A stretch of 64,000 nucleotides of DNA from Timburyella sp030842085 (lineage in GTDB: Bacteria > Bacillota > Clostridia > Oscillospirales > Acutalibacteraceae). Below are positions 52,515 through 61,065 of this stretch, in pieces. The number at the start of each line of letters is the position of its first letter. Positions within the stretch are counted from its first letter, which is position 1. The translations under genes and the position numbers were made by a program. Where the stretch lies: NCBI GenBank assembly GCA_030842085.1, contig JAUUSE010000002.1, forward strand, positions 1-64,000. Direction: 5' to 3'. The notes below the pieces were generated by a model. That model searched no databases and was not told the origin of the DNA. It was given only the letters and a program-made list of their open reading frames with translations.

Positions 52515-52541
52515 GCTGCTTATATACTAGAAGCTTATTTA

Positions 52542-54746
52542 TTACTTACTTCTTTTTTTACTGATTACTACAGCCGAAGCTGATACTACAGCCAGAGCAG
52601 CAACCGCTATTATCGGCACCAAAGCTTCGCCTGTATCTACCTGTGCAACCGATGAAGTATTGCTTGTCGTAGATGCTGTGCTTGTTGTTGTGCTTGTCGT
52701 CGTTGAAGCATTGCTTGATGTCGAAGTCTCGGATGAAGATGATGCAGCTTCAGAAGAACTCTGTACATCTGATGACGACTGAGTCTCTGAAGAGCTCGGT
52801 GTCTCTGATGAAGATGATGGTGTAGATGAAGATGATGGTGTAGATGATGAAGATGTATCATCTTTATTTGTTACACTGAACTCGTTAATAGTCAAAGCAG
52901 TGTCAGCACTTTGATCAGCAAAAGCAAGATAGAACTGTATATAGTTTACTTCTGTTCCTACACCCATAATATCTGCAAGGTCAATAGACGCTACTACATC
53001 TGTGCCAGTCGTAGTCAGGAATCCGCCTCCGTCAGGAGAGTAGGCTGCGCCGGAAGCCTCAGCTATGGCTTCACTCAAATTCACATATGTCTGAGTAGCC
53101 TTGTTGTACAAGCTGACTTTCCAAGACCATCCCGCATTGCCAGGAGTGGTATATCTCAGATTTACATTCAGCATATCTCCTTCTTTTACAGTAAAGAAAG
53201 TTTTGGCGTCGCCGCCCTCAAATCCTAATGTTGAACCTGTAGCGCCGGTGAAATTAGTAAAGGATATAACATCGTCGGTAACATTTATATCAAAAGCTGT
53301 GATATCTTCAAAATTCGGATAAGTACCGCCTGTACCATTACCAAAGTCACGCCACTGAACCTTTGTATCAGTAGTGGCATCCTCTACTAATGACCATGCT
53401 TCATCAGAAGGGGTGGACGGGTCTGCTCCAGTAAATGCATCCGGACCGCCTACGGCAATCTCATTAAGTATAAACGCCTGATCCTTATCGGAGTTTCCAG
53501 CAGGATCGGTCGTGATGTAATTTATATTTATGGTGGTCAGCCAATTATTTCCGCCCTCGCCGAATATCTTGTCATAGTTTGACCTGCCGTTCTCAGCATC
53601 GTCAGTCTTAATAATCTCTTCTATGTCAAGAACTACGTCATATTCACCCTGAGGTAACTGACCATATGTATTTGCTTCAAATTCTGCTGCCTCACCAATA
53701 TATTTACCAATATTAATACGAGCAGGGGTGGTGCCTGCAGCGCTGAATCCAATTTCTAAGAACCAACGAGTGTCATTTAGACCCGGAGTACCCTCAATCG
53801 TTACATCTACATGCAGCTTGTCGCCTTTTTCAACGCGAACCAGTCCGCTGCCGTTGTTAATAATAAAATTCGGGATTTGAGTCGTTGCCGTTGCAGGGAA
53901 CCAGACTTTCATCGCACCGTCGGCCGTCTTCTCTGCAGAAAGCTGATCGGTGTTGTCAAGGGTCGGGCTGCCTAGAAGCCATGTGCCCCACTCAGAAGGA
54001 TTCGTCGGAACTGCATACTTTACTGTGTCCGTTGAAGGGACAGAAGATGACGCACCCTCAGATGAGGAAGAGTCAGCTACAGTTCTTGTGAATGATATAT
54101 CATTTATCTGCATTGTAGTAGTTGTGTCATTATACACGCCCTGCAGATTGCCATACTTAATTGTTATATAATTAAGCGTTGCCTGACCGTCGGCAAATAT
54201 GTCAGTTTTGCTTAACGCGGTCATCAGCTCAGACATAACAAATGTCTTATCGACGGTAACATCTGTATCGGCAACTCTGTTAGACCAAAGATAGCCCTGA
54301 TCTGAGCAGGCGCCGAGCTGAGTCTGAACTTCAACCTCGCCGCTGGCAAAACCAAGCACAACTTTAATGCCCTGGATTCCGCCATTAGCATTGCTGCCAA
54401 CATGGAAGACAAAATCAAGATTTATTTTGTCATCTTCTTTAATGACAATATCGCCGGTCTTTATTTTTGTGTACATATCCGGTGCAAAAGATGGGAAAGA
54501 AGGCTGATTTTCGCCCTTAAGCGAAAACTTAATATATCCTTCGCCTTCTTCGGCATTCATAGACGAATCAGCATCATTAATGCTTATATCAGAATATCCG
54601 TCTATTTGCTTTCTTACAAGCCAATTGTCATCTGTAAGAGGGACTGAATACACTGTTTCTTCAGCCGCTGAAACAGACGTTATTGCTATAACTGTAAGAG
54701 ATGCAAGCATAGCCACAGCAATAAGAATGCTTATAATCTTTTTCAT
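52542..54746 (-). CDS. Three-module wall-anchored surface protein F
   Basis: The 734 residues have a signal peptide (ITSVSAAEET), three beta-rich modules (about 32-215, 238-440 and 450-635), a long Ser/Thr/Pro linker with SSSSTPSS and SETSTSS repeats, then QVDTGEAL, a hydrophobic run and KKRSK. Module 2 matches proteins B and D; modules 1 and 3 share only the overall pattern. It is monocistronic, with a terminator after it. Larger size implies a multivalent version of the same surface function. Confidence 0.85.
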   Translation of the reverse strand: MKKIISILIAVAMLASLTVIAITSVSAAEETVYSVPLTDDNWLVRKQIDGYSDISINDADSSMNAEEGEGYIKFSLKGENQPSFPSFAPDMYTKIKTGDIVIKEDDKINLDFVFHVGSNANGGIQGIKVVLGFASGEVEVQTQLGACSDQGYLWSNRVADTDVTVDKTFVMSELMTALSKTDIFADGQATLNYITIKYGNLQGVYNDTTTTMQINDISFTRTVADSSSSEGASSSVPSTDTVKYAVPTNPSEWGTWLLGSPTLDNTDQLSAEKTADGAMKVWFPATATTQIPNFIINNGSGLVRVEKGDKLHVDVTIEGTPGLNDTRWFLEIGFSAAGTTPARINIGKYIGEAAEFEANTYGQLPQGEYDVVLDIEEIIKTDDAENGRSNYDKIFGEGGNNWLTTININYITTDPAGNSDKDQAFILNEIAVGGPDAFTGADPSTPSDEAWSLVEDATTDTKVQWRDFGNGTGGTYPNFEDITAFDINVTDDVISFTNFTGATGSTLGFEGGDAKTFFTVKEGDMLNVNLRYTTPGNAGWSWKVSLYNKATQTYVNLSEAIAEASGAAYSPDGGGFLTTTGTDVVASIDLADIMGVGTEVNYIQFYLAFADQSADTALTINEFSVTNKDDTSSSSTPSSSSTPSSSSETPSSSETQSSSDVQSSSEAASSSSETSTSSNASTTTSTTTSTASTTSNTSSVAQVDTGEALVPIIAVAALAVVSASAVVISKKRSK

Positions 54747-55022
54747 TTTTACAACTCCTTCTATTAATTGTAAGATTATTATAACATTTTATTAATAAAT
54801 TTCAATATTCGCATTAAAAAAAATTCAACAAATATATATATTATAATATTTGCAAAAAACATAAAATAACTGATTAAAATTACAAATTAATCAATTTTAG
54901 GAAAATAATGGATTTTACAAATTTTTATTTTCAAATTAAGTAAATTTTTCTGCGATAAATTAACATGTATCAATTCTTTATTATTGCCGAAAATATATTT
55001 AGCTTTATTTTCGGAGGTTTCT

Positions 55023-55454
55023 ATGAAATATTTAAAGCTGCCAGCCGGATTTATGTTTGGCGGCACATTATATGTACTGATTGAAATATTGTGGCGCGGA
55101 TATTCTCATTACAGCATGTTTATCGCTGGCGGACTTGGATTTTTGCTTTTTATGGCGGTTAACCGACATTTAGTCAAAAAAACAGGCTATCTTTTTTCAG
55201 CTGTGATTTGTGCCATTGGAATCACCGCCATTGAATTTGTTTTAGGCTATATTTTTAATATATGGCTCGGCCTTAACATATGGGATTACAGCAATATCCC
55301 TCTTAACTTTATGGGGCAGATTTGTGAGCTTTATTCTACAATTTGGATTTTTGTATCCCTCGCTGGTCTTAAACTCGAAAGCTATCTCAGTTCAAAAACA
55401 AACACGCTTTTCGGCAAAATTAGCTTGAGCAGAAATAATTATACATTTAAATAA
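55023..55454 (+). CDS. Small membrane protein (CmpB-type putative ABC permease family)
   Basis: The 143 residues hold four hydrophobic segments and the pattern IEFVLGYIFN followed by LNIWDYSNIPLNFMGQICELYSTIW, characteristic of the family named ABC_trans_CmpB (PF06541). I recall that family as membrane proteins of Firmicutes without clear transport evidence. The ATG follows TCGGAGG; an upstream start would add 13 residues over that site. It stands alone, divergent from surface protein F. Function unknown. Confidence 0.78.
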   Translation: MKYLKLPAGFMFGGTLYVLIEILWRGYSHYSMFIAGGLGFLLFMAVNRHLVKKTGYLFSAVICAIGITAIEFVLGYIFNIWLGLNIWDYSNIPLNFMGQICELYSTIWIFVSLAGLKLESYLSSKTNTLFGKISLSRNNYTFK

Positions 55455-56095
55455 TTATATAAAGCTTAAATCAATATGCGTCGGCGCTATTACAGCGCCG
55501 TTTTTATTTTTTAACCAAAAGCGAATTCATCTCTTTGCAGCCAACTGGTAAAATGATTTTTAGCGCATTTTCTGACCAAATAGCAATCTCTGTTTATATT
55601 ACCATCAATTATCACCGTTGTTAATAATGCATCATGTGCATGCATGTTTACTGATTTTGCATTAATGCTATATCTAGTCTGTCAGCGCCGAATTTCGGAA
55701 TATATAAATTATAACTTATACATTACTTTCTTTACCGTAACTTATTATGTAGATATAGCTAAGCATACCATATTACATACAGAAAGATTAATATTAAATT
55801 ATTTATACGCGCTGGCAAAGCTTAACTTTTAGATTAAATACGATACGAGTTTAACCATTTTGCGGAATTATTTTTGTTTTATCAAGCTTGCTACTACATT
55901 ACCAAACAGTTTTTGCTATTGAAACATCATTTATAAAAAGTCCCTTTTTTATGTATAAATATGCATTAAGTTGATTTACGCTCTTGAATATGTGAATAAA
56001 ATATGATAAAGTATAGTTTAATCTAATATTATTACGATTTTGCTCTGTAAATGTAGAATTTGCAGACATGCTTTGAGGAAAGGTAAGTGGATTAT
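55455..56095. other. AT-rich intergenic stretch before the ABC operon
   Basis: The 641 bases contain a terminator near the start (55481-55512). The rest shows short, unconvincing frames and no known structure. The promoter of the ABC operon should lie near 56000-56080. Confidence 0.45.
55481..55512 (+). terminator. Terminator of the small membrane protein gene
   Basis: GGCGCT and AGCGCC, extended by C/G, form a hairpin around ATTAC and are followed by TTTTTATTTTTT. Confidence 0.82.
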
Positions 56096-56869
56096 ATGAA
56101 AAAGATAATTGCACTGGCAATTATATGCGCGGCTGTGCTGACTTTGTTTGCCGGCTGCCAGAAAAATGAAGCTGCACAAATTGGCAGCGCTGCCGACCTT
56201 GTCGGTAAACGTATAGGTGTACAGGAAGGCACTACAGGTGAATCTTATGTACAGGACAATGTTGAGGGCGCAAAACTCTCTTCTTACAAGTCGGGTATGG
56301 ACGCGGCGCTCGCCCTTAAAAACGGCCAGCTTGACGCTGTCGTTCTTGACGAACTGCCGGCACAGGAGATTGTTAAGCAGAACGACGATTTAAAGATTTT
56401 AGATGAAAGCCTTACTACGGAATCTTATGCTATAGCTGTGCGCAAGGGAGATACAGAGCTGCTTAACAGCATTAATGCCACACTTAAGAGAATTAAAGAA
56501 GATGGCACATTTGAGAATTTTACTAATGCGTTTATGCCGGCAAGCGGCGAAATAAACGTGCTCCAGCCGAGAGAGACAAGCGGAGATACAATTAAAATGG
56601 GTACAAACGCCGCCTTTAAACCGTTTGAATATCTTGAGGGCAGTGATATTGTAGGATTTGACATTTGCCTGTCTGCGGAAATCGCCGCCGACGCTGGTAA
56701 AAAGCTTGAGGTTGTAAATATGGACTTTAATGCTCTCATTACTGCGCTTGCGGCCGGTACGGTTGACTTTGTTGCTGCCGGCATGACGGCTGACGCTGAG
56801 CGTATGCAGAGTGTAGATTTTTCTGACCCATATTACGATGCTACACAGGTCATAATCGTTAAAAAATAG
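56096..56869 (+). CDS. Polar amino acid ABC importer binding lipoprotein, circularly permuted
   Basis: The 257-residue lipoprotein has a lipobox LFAGC with C21. Family 3 solute-binding proteins normally read lobe 1 (GTNAAFPPFEY ... VDFSDPYY) and then lobe 2 (DLKGKKIGVQQGTTG ... KEDGT). Here the order is reversed: ADLVGKRIGVQEGTTGESY comes first (about 35), the KRIKEDGTFENF end of lobe 2 follows (about 140), and MGTNAAFKPFEYLEG (about 168) to VDFSDPYYDATQVIIVKK ends the protein. Both lobes are intact, so the chain appears circularly permuted at the hinge. GAGGAAAGG precedes the start. It heads the importer operon. Confidence 0.9.
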   Translation: MKKIIALAIICAAVLTLFAGCQKNEAAQIGSAADLVGKRIGVQEGTTGESYVQDNVEGAKLSSYKSGMDAALALKNGQLDAVVLDELPAQEIVKQNDDLKILDESLTTESYAIAVRKGDTELLNSINATLKRIKEDGTFENFTNAFMPASGEINVLQPRETSGDTIKMGTNAAFKPFEYLEGSDIVGFDICLSAEIAADAGKKLEVVNMDFNALITALAAGTVDFVAAGMTADAERMQSVDFSDPYYDATQVIIVKK

Positions 56870-56926
56870 AATTACTTTGATACTGCAGTAATTCTGCTGC
56901 AGTGATGTTATACAAAATAACGCAAC

Positions 56927-56953
56927 GGGGCGGACTGTTCCGCCCCTGATTTT
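56927..56953 (+). terminator. Intra-operon hairpin between binding protein and permease
   Basis: GGGGCGGA and TCCGCCCC form a perfect eight-base stem with CTGT loop, followed by TGATTTTA. It is a weak terminator that would raise the ratio of binding protein to permease mRNA. Confidence 0.65.
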
Positions 56954-56972
56954 ATCAAGGGAGGGAAACAGC

Positions 56973-57647
56973 TTGTCTATTTGGGAGCAGATATACAACA
57001 ATCTTATTGCGCAAGATAGATGGATGCTTATTCTGCGCGGACTTGGCACAACACTGCTTATCGCTTTCGGAGCTATTATAATAGGTACTGTTATCGGTAT
57101 CATTATTTGTCTGTTCCGCATGTCTAACATAAAAATTCTGCGCTGGATTGGCACGCTTTACATAACCGTTATACGCGGTGTTCCTGTTATTACTCAGCTT
57201 ATGATATTTGCTTTTGTCATTTTTGCGCCTTATGGAATGCCTCTTAATTTAGTCGCCATAATAGGATTTGGCGTTAACTCCGGCGCATATGTTTCGGAAA
57301 TATTCCGCGCCGGCATTCAGGGCGTCGACGTCGGCCAGATGGAGGCAGGGCGTTCATTGGGCCTTAAAAAGTGGCAGACTATGGTGAAGATTATATTCCC
57401 ACAGGCCTTTAAAAATATTTTGCCTACATATACTAATGAGTTTATTGTGCTTATTAAAGAGACATCGGTTGCAGGCTACATAGCTATTCAGGACCTTACA
57501 AAGGTCGGCGATATGATTCGAAACGCCACGTTTAACGCTTGGGTTCCGCTTATCACCACCGCCGTTATATATCTTATTCTTACGCTGGGTCTTGCTAAGC
57601 TCTTCTCTTTACTGGAAAGGAGGCTCGCCCGCAGTGATAGAGGTTAA
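56973..57647 (+). CDS. Amino acid ABC transporter permease (HisM/GlnP type)
   Basis: The 224 residues have several membrane spans and the permease signature EAGRSLGLKKWQTMVKIIFP near 125, typical of polar amino acid importers. N-terminal TTG start behind AAGGGAGGG. The end overlaps the ATPase start by 14 bases. Probably works as a homodimer with the downstream ATPase and the permuted binding protein. Confidence 0.93.
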   Translation: MSIWEQIYNNLIAQDRWMLILRGLGTTLLIAFGAIIIGTVIGIIICLFRMSNIKILRWIGTLYITVIRGVPVITQLMIFAFVIFAPYGMPLNLVAIIGFGVNSGAYVSEIFRAGIQGVDVGQMEAGRSLGLKKWQTMVKIIFPQAFKNILPTYTNEFIVLIKETSVAGYIAIQDLTKVGDMIRNATFNAWVPLITTAVIYLILTLGLAKLFSLLERRLARSDRG

Positions 57648-58356
57648 AAATCTGTGCAAAAATTTTGGCGATAACCATGTGCTTAACGGCATAACCGAAA
57701 CTATTAAAAAGGGTGAAAAAGTAGTCGTTATCGGACCGTCAGGTTCGGGTAAAAGCACTTTTTTGCGCTGCCTTAATCTGCTGGAGACACCGACGAGCGG
57801 TGAAATCTGGTTTGAGGGCCAAATGATTAATGAAAAAGGCGTAAATGTCGACGAGCTGCGCCGCAAAATGGGAATGGTGTTTCAGCACTTTAATCTGTTC
57901 CCTCACCTAACAGTTATGCAGAATATAACCCTCGCGCCTGTCACGTTAAAGCTTCAGTCTAAAGAGGAAGCCAGTGAAAACGCTTTAAAATTGCTTAAGC
58001 GCATAGGGCTGTTGGATAAGGCAGACGCATATCCGTCTATGATATCCGGCGGGCAGAAGCAGCGCATTGCCATTGTCAGGGCGCTGGCAATGAATCCAGA
58101 TGTAATGCTGTTTGACGAACCTACCAGCGCGCTTGACCCTGAAATGGTTGGCGAAGTGCTGGAGGTTATGAAAGAGCTTGCCGCTGAGGGTATGACAATG
58201 GTTGTCGTAACTCATGAGATGGGATTTGCCAGAGAGGTCGGAACAAGGGTGTTGTTTATGGACGAGGGGAAAATCCTTGAGCAAAACGAGCCGCATGCGT
58301 TTTTTGCAAATCCACAGCACGACAGACTGAAAGACTTTCTCGCTAAAGTATTGTAA
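57634..58356 (+). CDS. glnQ: Amino acid ABC transporter ATP-binding protein (GlnQ type)
   Basis: The 240-residue ATPase has Walker A GPSGSGKST (about 33-41), Q-loop FQHFNLFPHLTV, signature ISGGQKQR near 134, Walker B VMLFDEPTSALDPE near 155, and H-loop VVVTHEMG near 189. The GTG start follows AAGGAGG; a longer frame upstream is inside the permease. It energises polar amino acid uptake. The specific substrate is not set by sequence. Confidence 0.94.
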   Translation: MIEVKNLCKNFGDNHVLNGITETIKKGEKVVVIGPSGSGKSTFLRCLNLLETPTSGEIWFEGQMINEKGVNVDELRRKMGMVFQHFNLFPHLTVMQNITLAPVTLKLQSKEEASENALKLLKRIGLLDKADAYPSMISGGQKQRIAIVRALAMNPDVMLFDEPTSALDPEMVGEVLEVMKELAAEGMTMVVVTHEMGFAREVGTRVLFMDEGKILEQNEPHAFFANPQHDRLKDFLAKVL

Positions 58357-58365
58357 TTAACTTTT

Positions 58366-58393
58366 AAGCCTCCGGCATAGCCGGAGGCTTTTA
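58366..58393 (+). terminator. Terminator of the ABC operon
   Basis: AAGCCTCCGGC (58366-58376) pairs perfectly with GCCGGAGGCTT (58380-58390), three-base loop, then TTTT. Confidence 0.9.
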
Positions 58394-59036
58394 ATATGCA
58401 TTATAACGGCCGCAGCAAGCATCTTAAAACGCGCAATTTTATTTTTGTCTACATCCGATTTGCGTACTATCCGTACAATATAAAGTACGCCGCTGTGGCG
58501 TCTTAGCGTTTATATTCGCCATTTTTGCGGGTTTTCGGCTTTCTGCCGGCAAAAGGATTGCTGAGAGATAATACCATCAACACCGATTCTTTTGGTGTCT
58601 GACGCGCATTCTGAGGACGGCAAAATTTGAAATAAGCAAGTCATGACCACCCGTAAAACGGGTGGAATGAAAGAGTCCTAATGGCATGCTGCCGGCAAGC
58701 GTCTCAAGACGCACGGAATTTTTCTCCTGCATCACTTGCCCCACAGACCGCAAACTGGCTATTACTGCTTTTATGACAGCTTCCCGCCATTGCAAAACTG
58801 TTTTTACTATCTCGCTTCGCTCGCAGCTTGATGCTAAGATTTTTTACCTTTTACCTGCAAAGCCGGTGGTATTCCGCTAAAGCAAGCAAAATAAAACTCT
58901 ATGTAAATGATATCATTCACATAGAGTTTTATTGTTTTCCACTTACTTGGCATATATCAGCATTTTGCCAATACTGCTTTATGTTTCTTCTGCGATTTGT
59001 CGATGGATTTTTTAATCAATCCAAGTATGTTGCAGA
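58394..59036. other. Gene-free stretch with hairpins, possible decayed small element
   Basis: This 643-base stretch lacks a supported gene. It has a hairpin CCACCCGT-AAA-ACGGGTGG (58647-58665) of a kind seen at ends of IS200/IS605-type elements, several short frames with no start site, and a long palindrome at 58890-58934. It may be the remnant of a small mobile element; no tnpA or tnpB is present. Confidence 0.4.
58890..58934. terminator. Long palindromic hairpin after ilvC
   Basis: AATAAAACTCTATGT and ACATAGAGTTTTATT form a 15-base stem around a 14-base loop. It can act as terminator of the minus-strand ilv genes, although it is about 100 bases from the ilvC stop. Confidence 0.75.
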
Positions 59037-60035
59037 TTATTCCTCTTCATTCCAGCTGTACATCTTGCGAAGCTCTTTACCAACCGACTCGAGCTGATGC
59101 TCGGCCTCTCTTTTCCTCATAGCGAGGAAGTTTGCGCGGCCGCCGGCCTGATTTTCCGCTATCCACTTGCTGGCAAATCTGCCGCTCTGGATATCGTCGA
59201 GGATGCGCTTCATTTCCTTTTTCGTCTCCTCTGTTATAAGGCGCGGGCCGGCAGTATAATCGCCGTACTCAGCCGTGTCGGAGATAGAATAACGCATCTT
59301 TGCAAAGCCGCCCTGATATATAAGGTCTACTATGAGCTTCATTTCATGTATGCACTCAAAATAAGCATTCTTCGGATCATAACCCGCTTCTACCAGCGTT
59401 TCAAAGCCAGCCTTCATAAGCGCTGTTACACCGCCGCAGAGAACCGCCTGCTCACCAAACAGGTCGGTTTCAGTCTCAACCCTGAACGTAGTCTCCAATA
59501 CGCCGGCACGTGCTCCGCCTATGCCAGCCGCATATGCAAGCGCTATGTCCATTGCGCGGCCGGTGTAGTCCTGCTGTATTGCTACCAGGCAAGGTACGCC
59601 CTTGCCCTCGACATACTCGCTGCGAACTGTGTGGCCCGGGCCCTTAGGCGCTATCATAAATACGTCTATATTTGCTGGAGGAACTATCTGACCAAAATGT
59701 ATGTTAAAGCCATGGGCAAAAGCCAGAGCATTGCCCTCCTCAAGATTAGGCTCTATGCTCTCTTTATAAAGCTTAGCCTGCTTCTCGTCGTTTACCAGTA
59801 TCATTATTACGTCTGCCTGCTTTGCAGCATTGGCGGCAGTGTCTACCCTAAGGCCTGCCTCTTCAGCCTTTTTCCATGATTTGCTGCCCTCATAAAGTCC
59901 GACTACAACGTCTACACCGCTTTCATGCAGGTTAAGCGCATGCGCATGTCCCTGGCTGCCGTATCCTATTATGGCTACTGTCTTACCCGCTAATGCGCTT
60001 ATATTGCAGTCGCTTTCGTAAAATATTTTTGACAT
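59037..60035 (-). CDS. ilvC: Ketol-acid reductoisomerase
   Basis: The 332-residue enzyme isomerises and reduces acetolactate to dihydroxyvalerate in branched-chain amino acid synthesis. NADPH loop IGYGSQGHAHALNL near 23-36; the metal-binding C-terminal domain contains EVEFDLFGEQ-like ETDLFGEQAVLCGG near 190-200 and KMRYSISDTAEYGD near 243. Length is standard for class I. The start follows AGGAGG. It is the last gene of the ilvB-ilvN-ilvC set, with its own likely promoter behind ilvN. Confidence 0.95.
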   Translation of the reverse strand: MSKIFYESDCNISALAGKTVAIIGYGSQGHAHALNLHESGVDVVVGLYEGSKSWKKAEEAGLRVDTAANAAKQADVIMILVNDEKQAKLYKESIEPNLEEGNALAFAHGFNIHFGQIVPPANIDVFMIAPKGPGHTVRSEYVEGKGVPCLVAIQQDYTGRAMDIALAYAAGIGGARAGVLETTFRVETETDLFGEQAVLCGGVTALMKAGFETLVEAGYDPKNAYFECIHEMKLIVDLIYQGGFAKMRYSISDTAEYGDYTAGPRLITEETKKEMKRILDDIQSGRFASKWIAENQAGGRANFLAMRKREAEHQLESVGKELRKMYSWNEEE

Positions 60036-60392
60036 AGAAATTCCTCCTATTTTATTGTGAAATATATCACTATGCTTTTAAAGCATGTTGGCAATTTTAT
60101 TCGGCCCATCAGCAGATAAATGCTCGGCCTAAAATCGGCTTTTAATGCTTTTAATATCAGCTTGCCGGATTTCAGCAAAACGCTTGATAAAACACGAGAC
60201 CGTAACACCGCAAATGCAGCCGTTTATGCTCGGCGTCTTTTCTGCATACGGCAGATAATGCCGCTTGTCCAATGTGTATACCTATTTACCGCCGGCTGAT
60301 GGCGGATTTATTTACCTTTATGCATATATCTTCACAGTATGCATAAGGCTGTCTTTCAAGATATTATAGCACAACTGCGTTAATAGTACAAA
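60036..60392 (-). promoter_or_regulatory. Long ilvC leader
   Basis: About 320 bases of leader separate the promoter at 60363-60391 from ilvC. Hairpin-forming segments exist (CCGCCATCAGCCGGCGG, GCGGCATTATCTGCCG on the minus strand). No T-box consensus was found. A leader this long would fit attenuation or a regulatory RNA. Confidence 0.4.
60363..60391 (-). promoter_or_regulatory. Likely promoter of ilvC
   Basis: On the minus strand, TTGTAC (60391-60386) and TATAAT (60368-60363) are 17 bases apart, right behind the ilvN stop. Confidence 0.6.
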
Positions 60393-60884
60393 TTATTTTC
60401 TCACCGTCGACGAGCCCTTTTCTACTGCTATGGCGCCGGTGCGCACCGCCTCTTTTATGCCGTACGGCTCGAGCAGTGCCTGAAGCGTCTCCGTACGCTC
60501 TACCGTGTCGCAAAATTCCAGTGTTATTGTAGTCTTTGTCACGTCCAGCACTTTTGCGTCCATTACTTCGGCTATCTTCATAATCTCCGCCCGCTTGTCC
60601 GCAGGAACCGACACCTTAAACAGGCTGAGCATACGGCTTATGTATTTGCCCTCCTGCAGCGTTTTTACCTTTATTACCGGTATCACTTTGTTTAGCTGTT
60701 TTTCTATCTGCTCTACAGTATAATCGCTGCCGTCAGCCACTATTGTCATTCTTGATATGGCGGGGTCCTCTGTCTCGCCTACCGCCAAGCTGTCTATATT
60801 AAACCCGCGCCGCGAGAACAGCGACGACACCTTTGACAATACGCCGGCCTGATTCTCTACCAGTACTGATATTGTATGCTTCAT
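60393..60884 (-). CDS. ilvN: Acetolactate synthase small (regulatory) subunit
   Basis: The 163 residues start MKHTISVLVENQAGVLSKVS, the ACT domain that binds valine for feedback inhibition, followed by the C-terminal half typical of IlvN/IlvH. GGGAGG lies before this ATG; a longer frame of 36 extra residues is not supported. It lies behind ilvB, separated by 181 bases, and forms the regulatory partner of its product. Confidence 0.94.
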   Translation of the reverse strand: MKHTISVLVENQAGVLSKVSSLFSRRGFNIDSLAVGETEDPAISRMTIVADGSDYTVEQIEKQLNKVIPVIKVKTLQEGKYISRMLSLFKVSVPADKRAEIMKIAEVMDAKVLDVTKTTITLEFCDTVERTETLQALLEPYGIKEAVRTGAIAVEKGSSTVRK

Positions 60885-61065
60885 GGGTTGTTCCTCCCTA
60901 AATATTAAAATAAATCTATGTGCGCTGCTATAAAGCTTTTGGAATGTGCCTGCACATCGGCAGCATATACAATGTCCGATGCATTTTATCATATATCATA
61001 GACGTTCGCTTTTTTAGGCAGATTTTTCTGCGCAAAGCGCATCATAGACATGTAAAATAGTCAAA

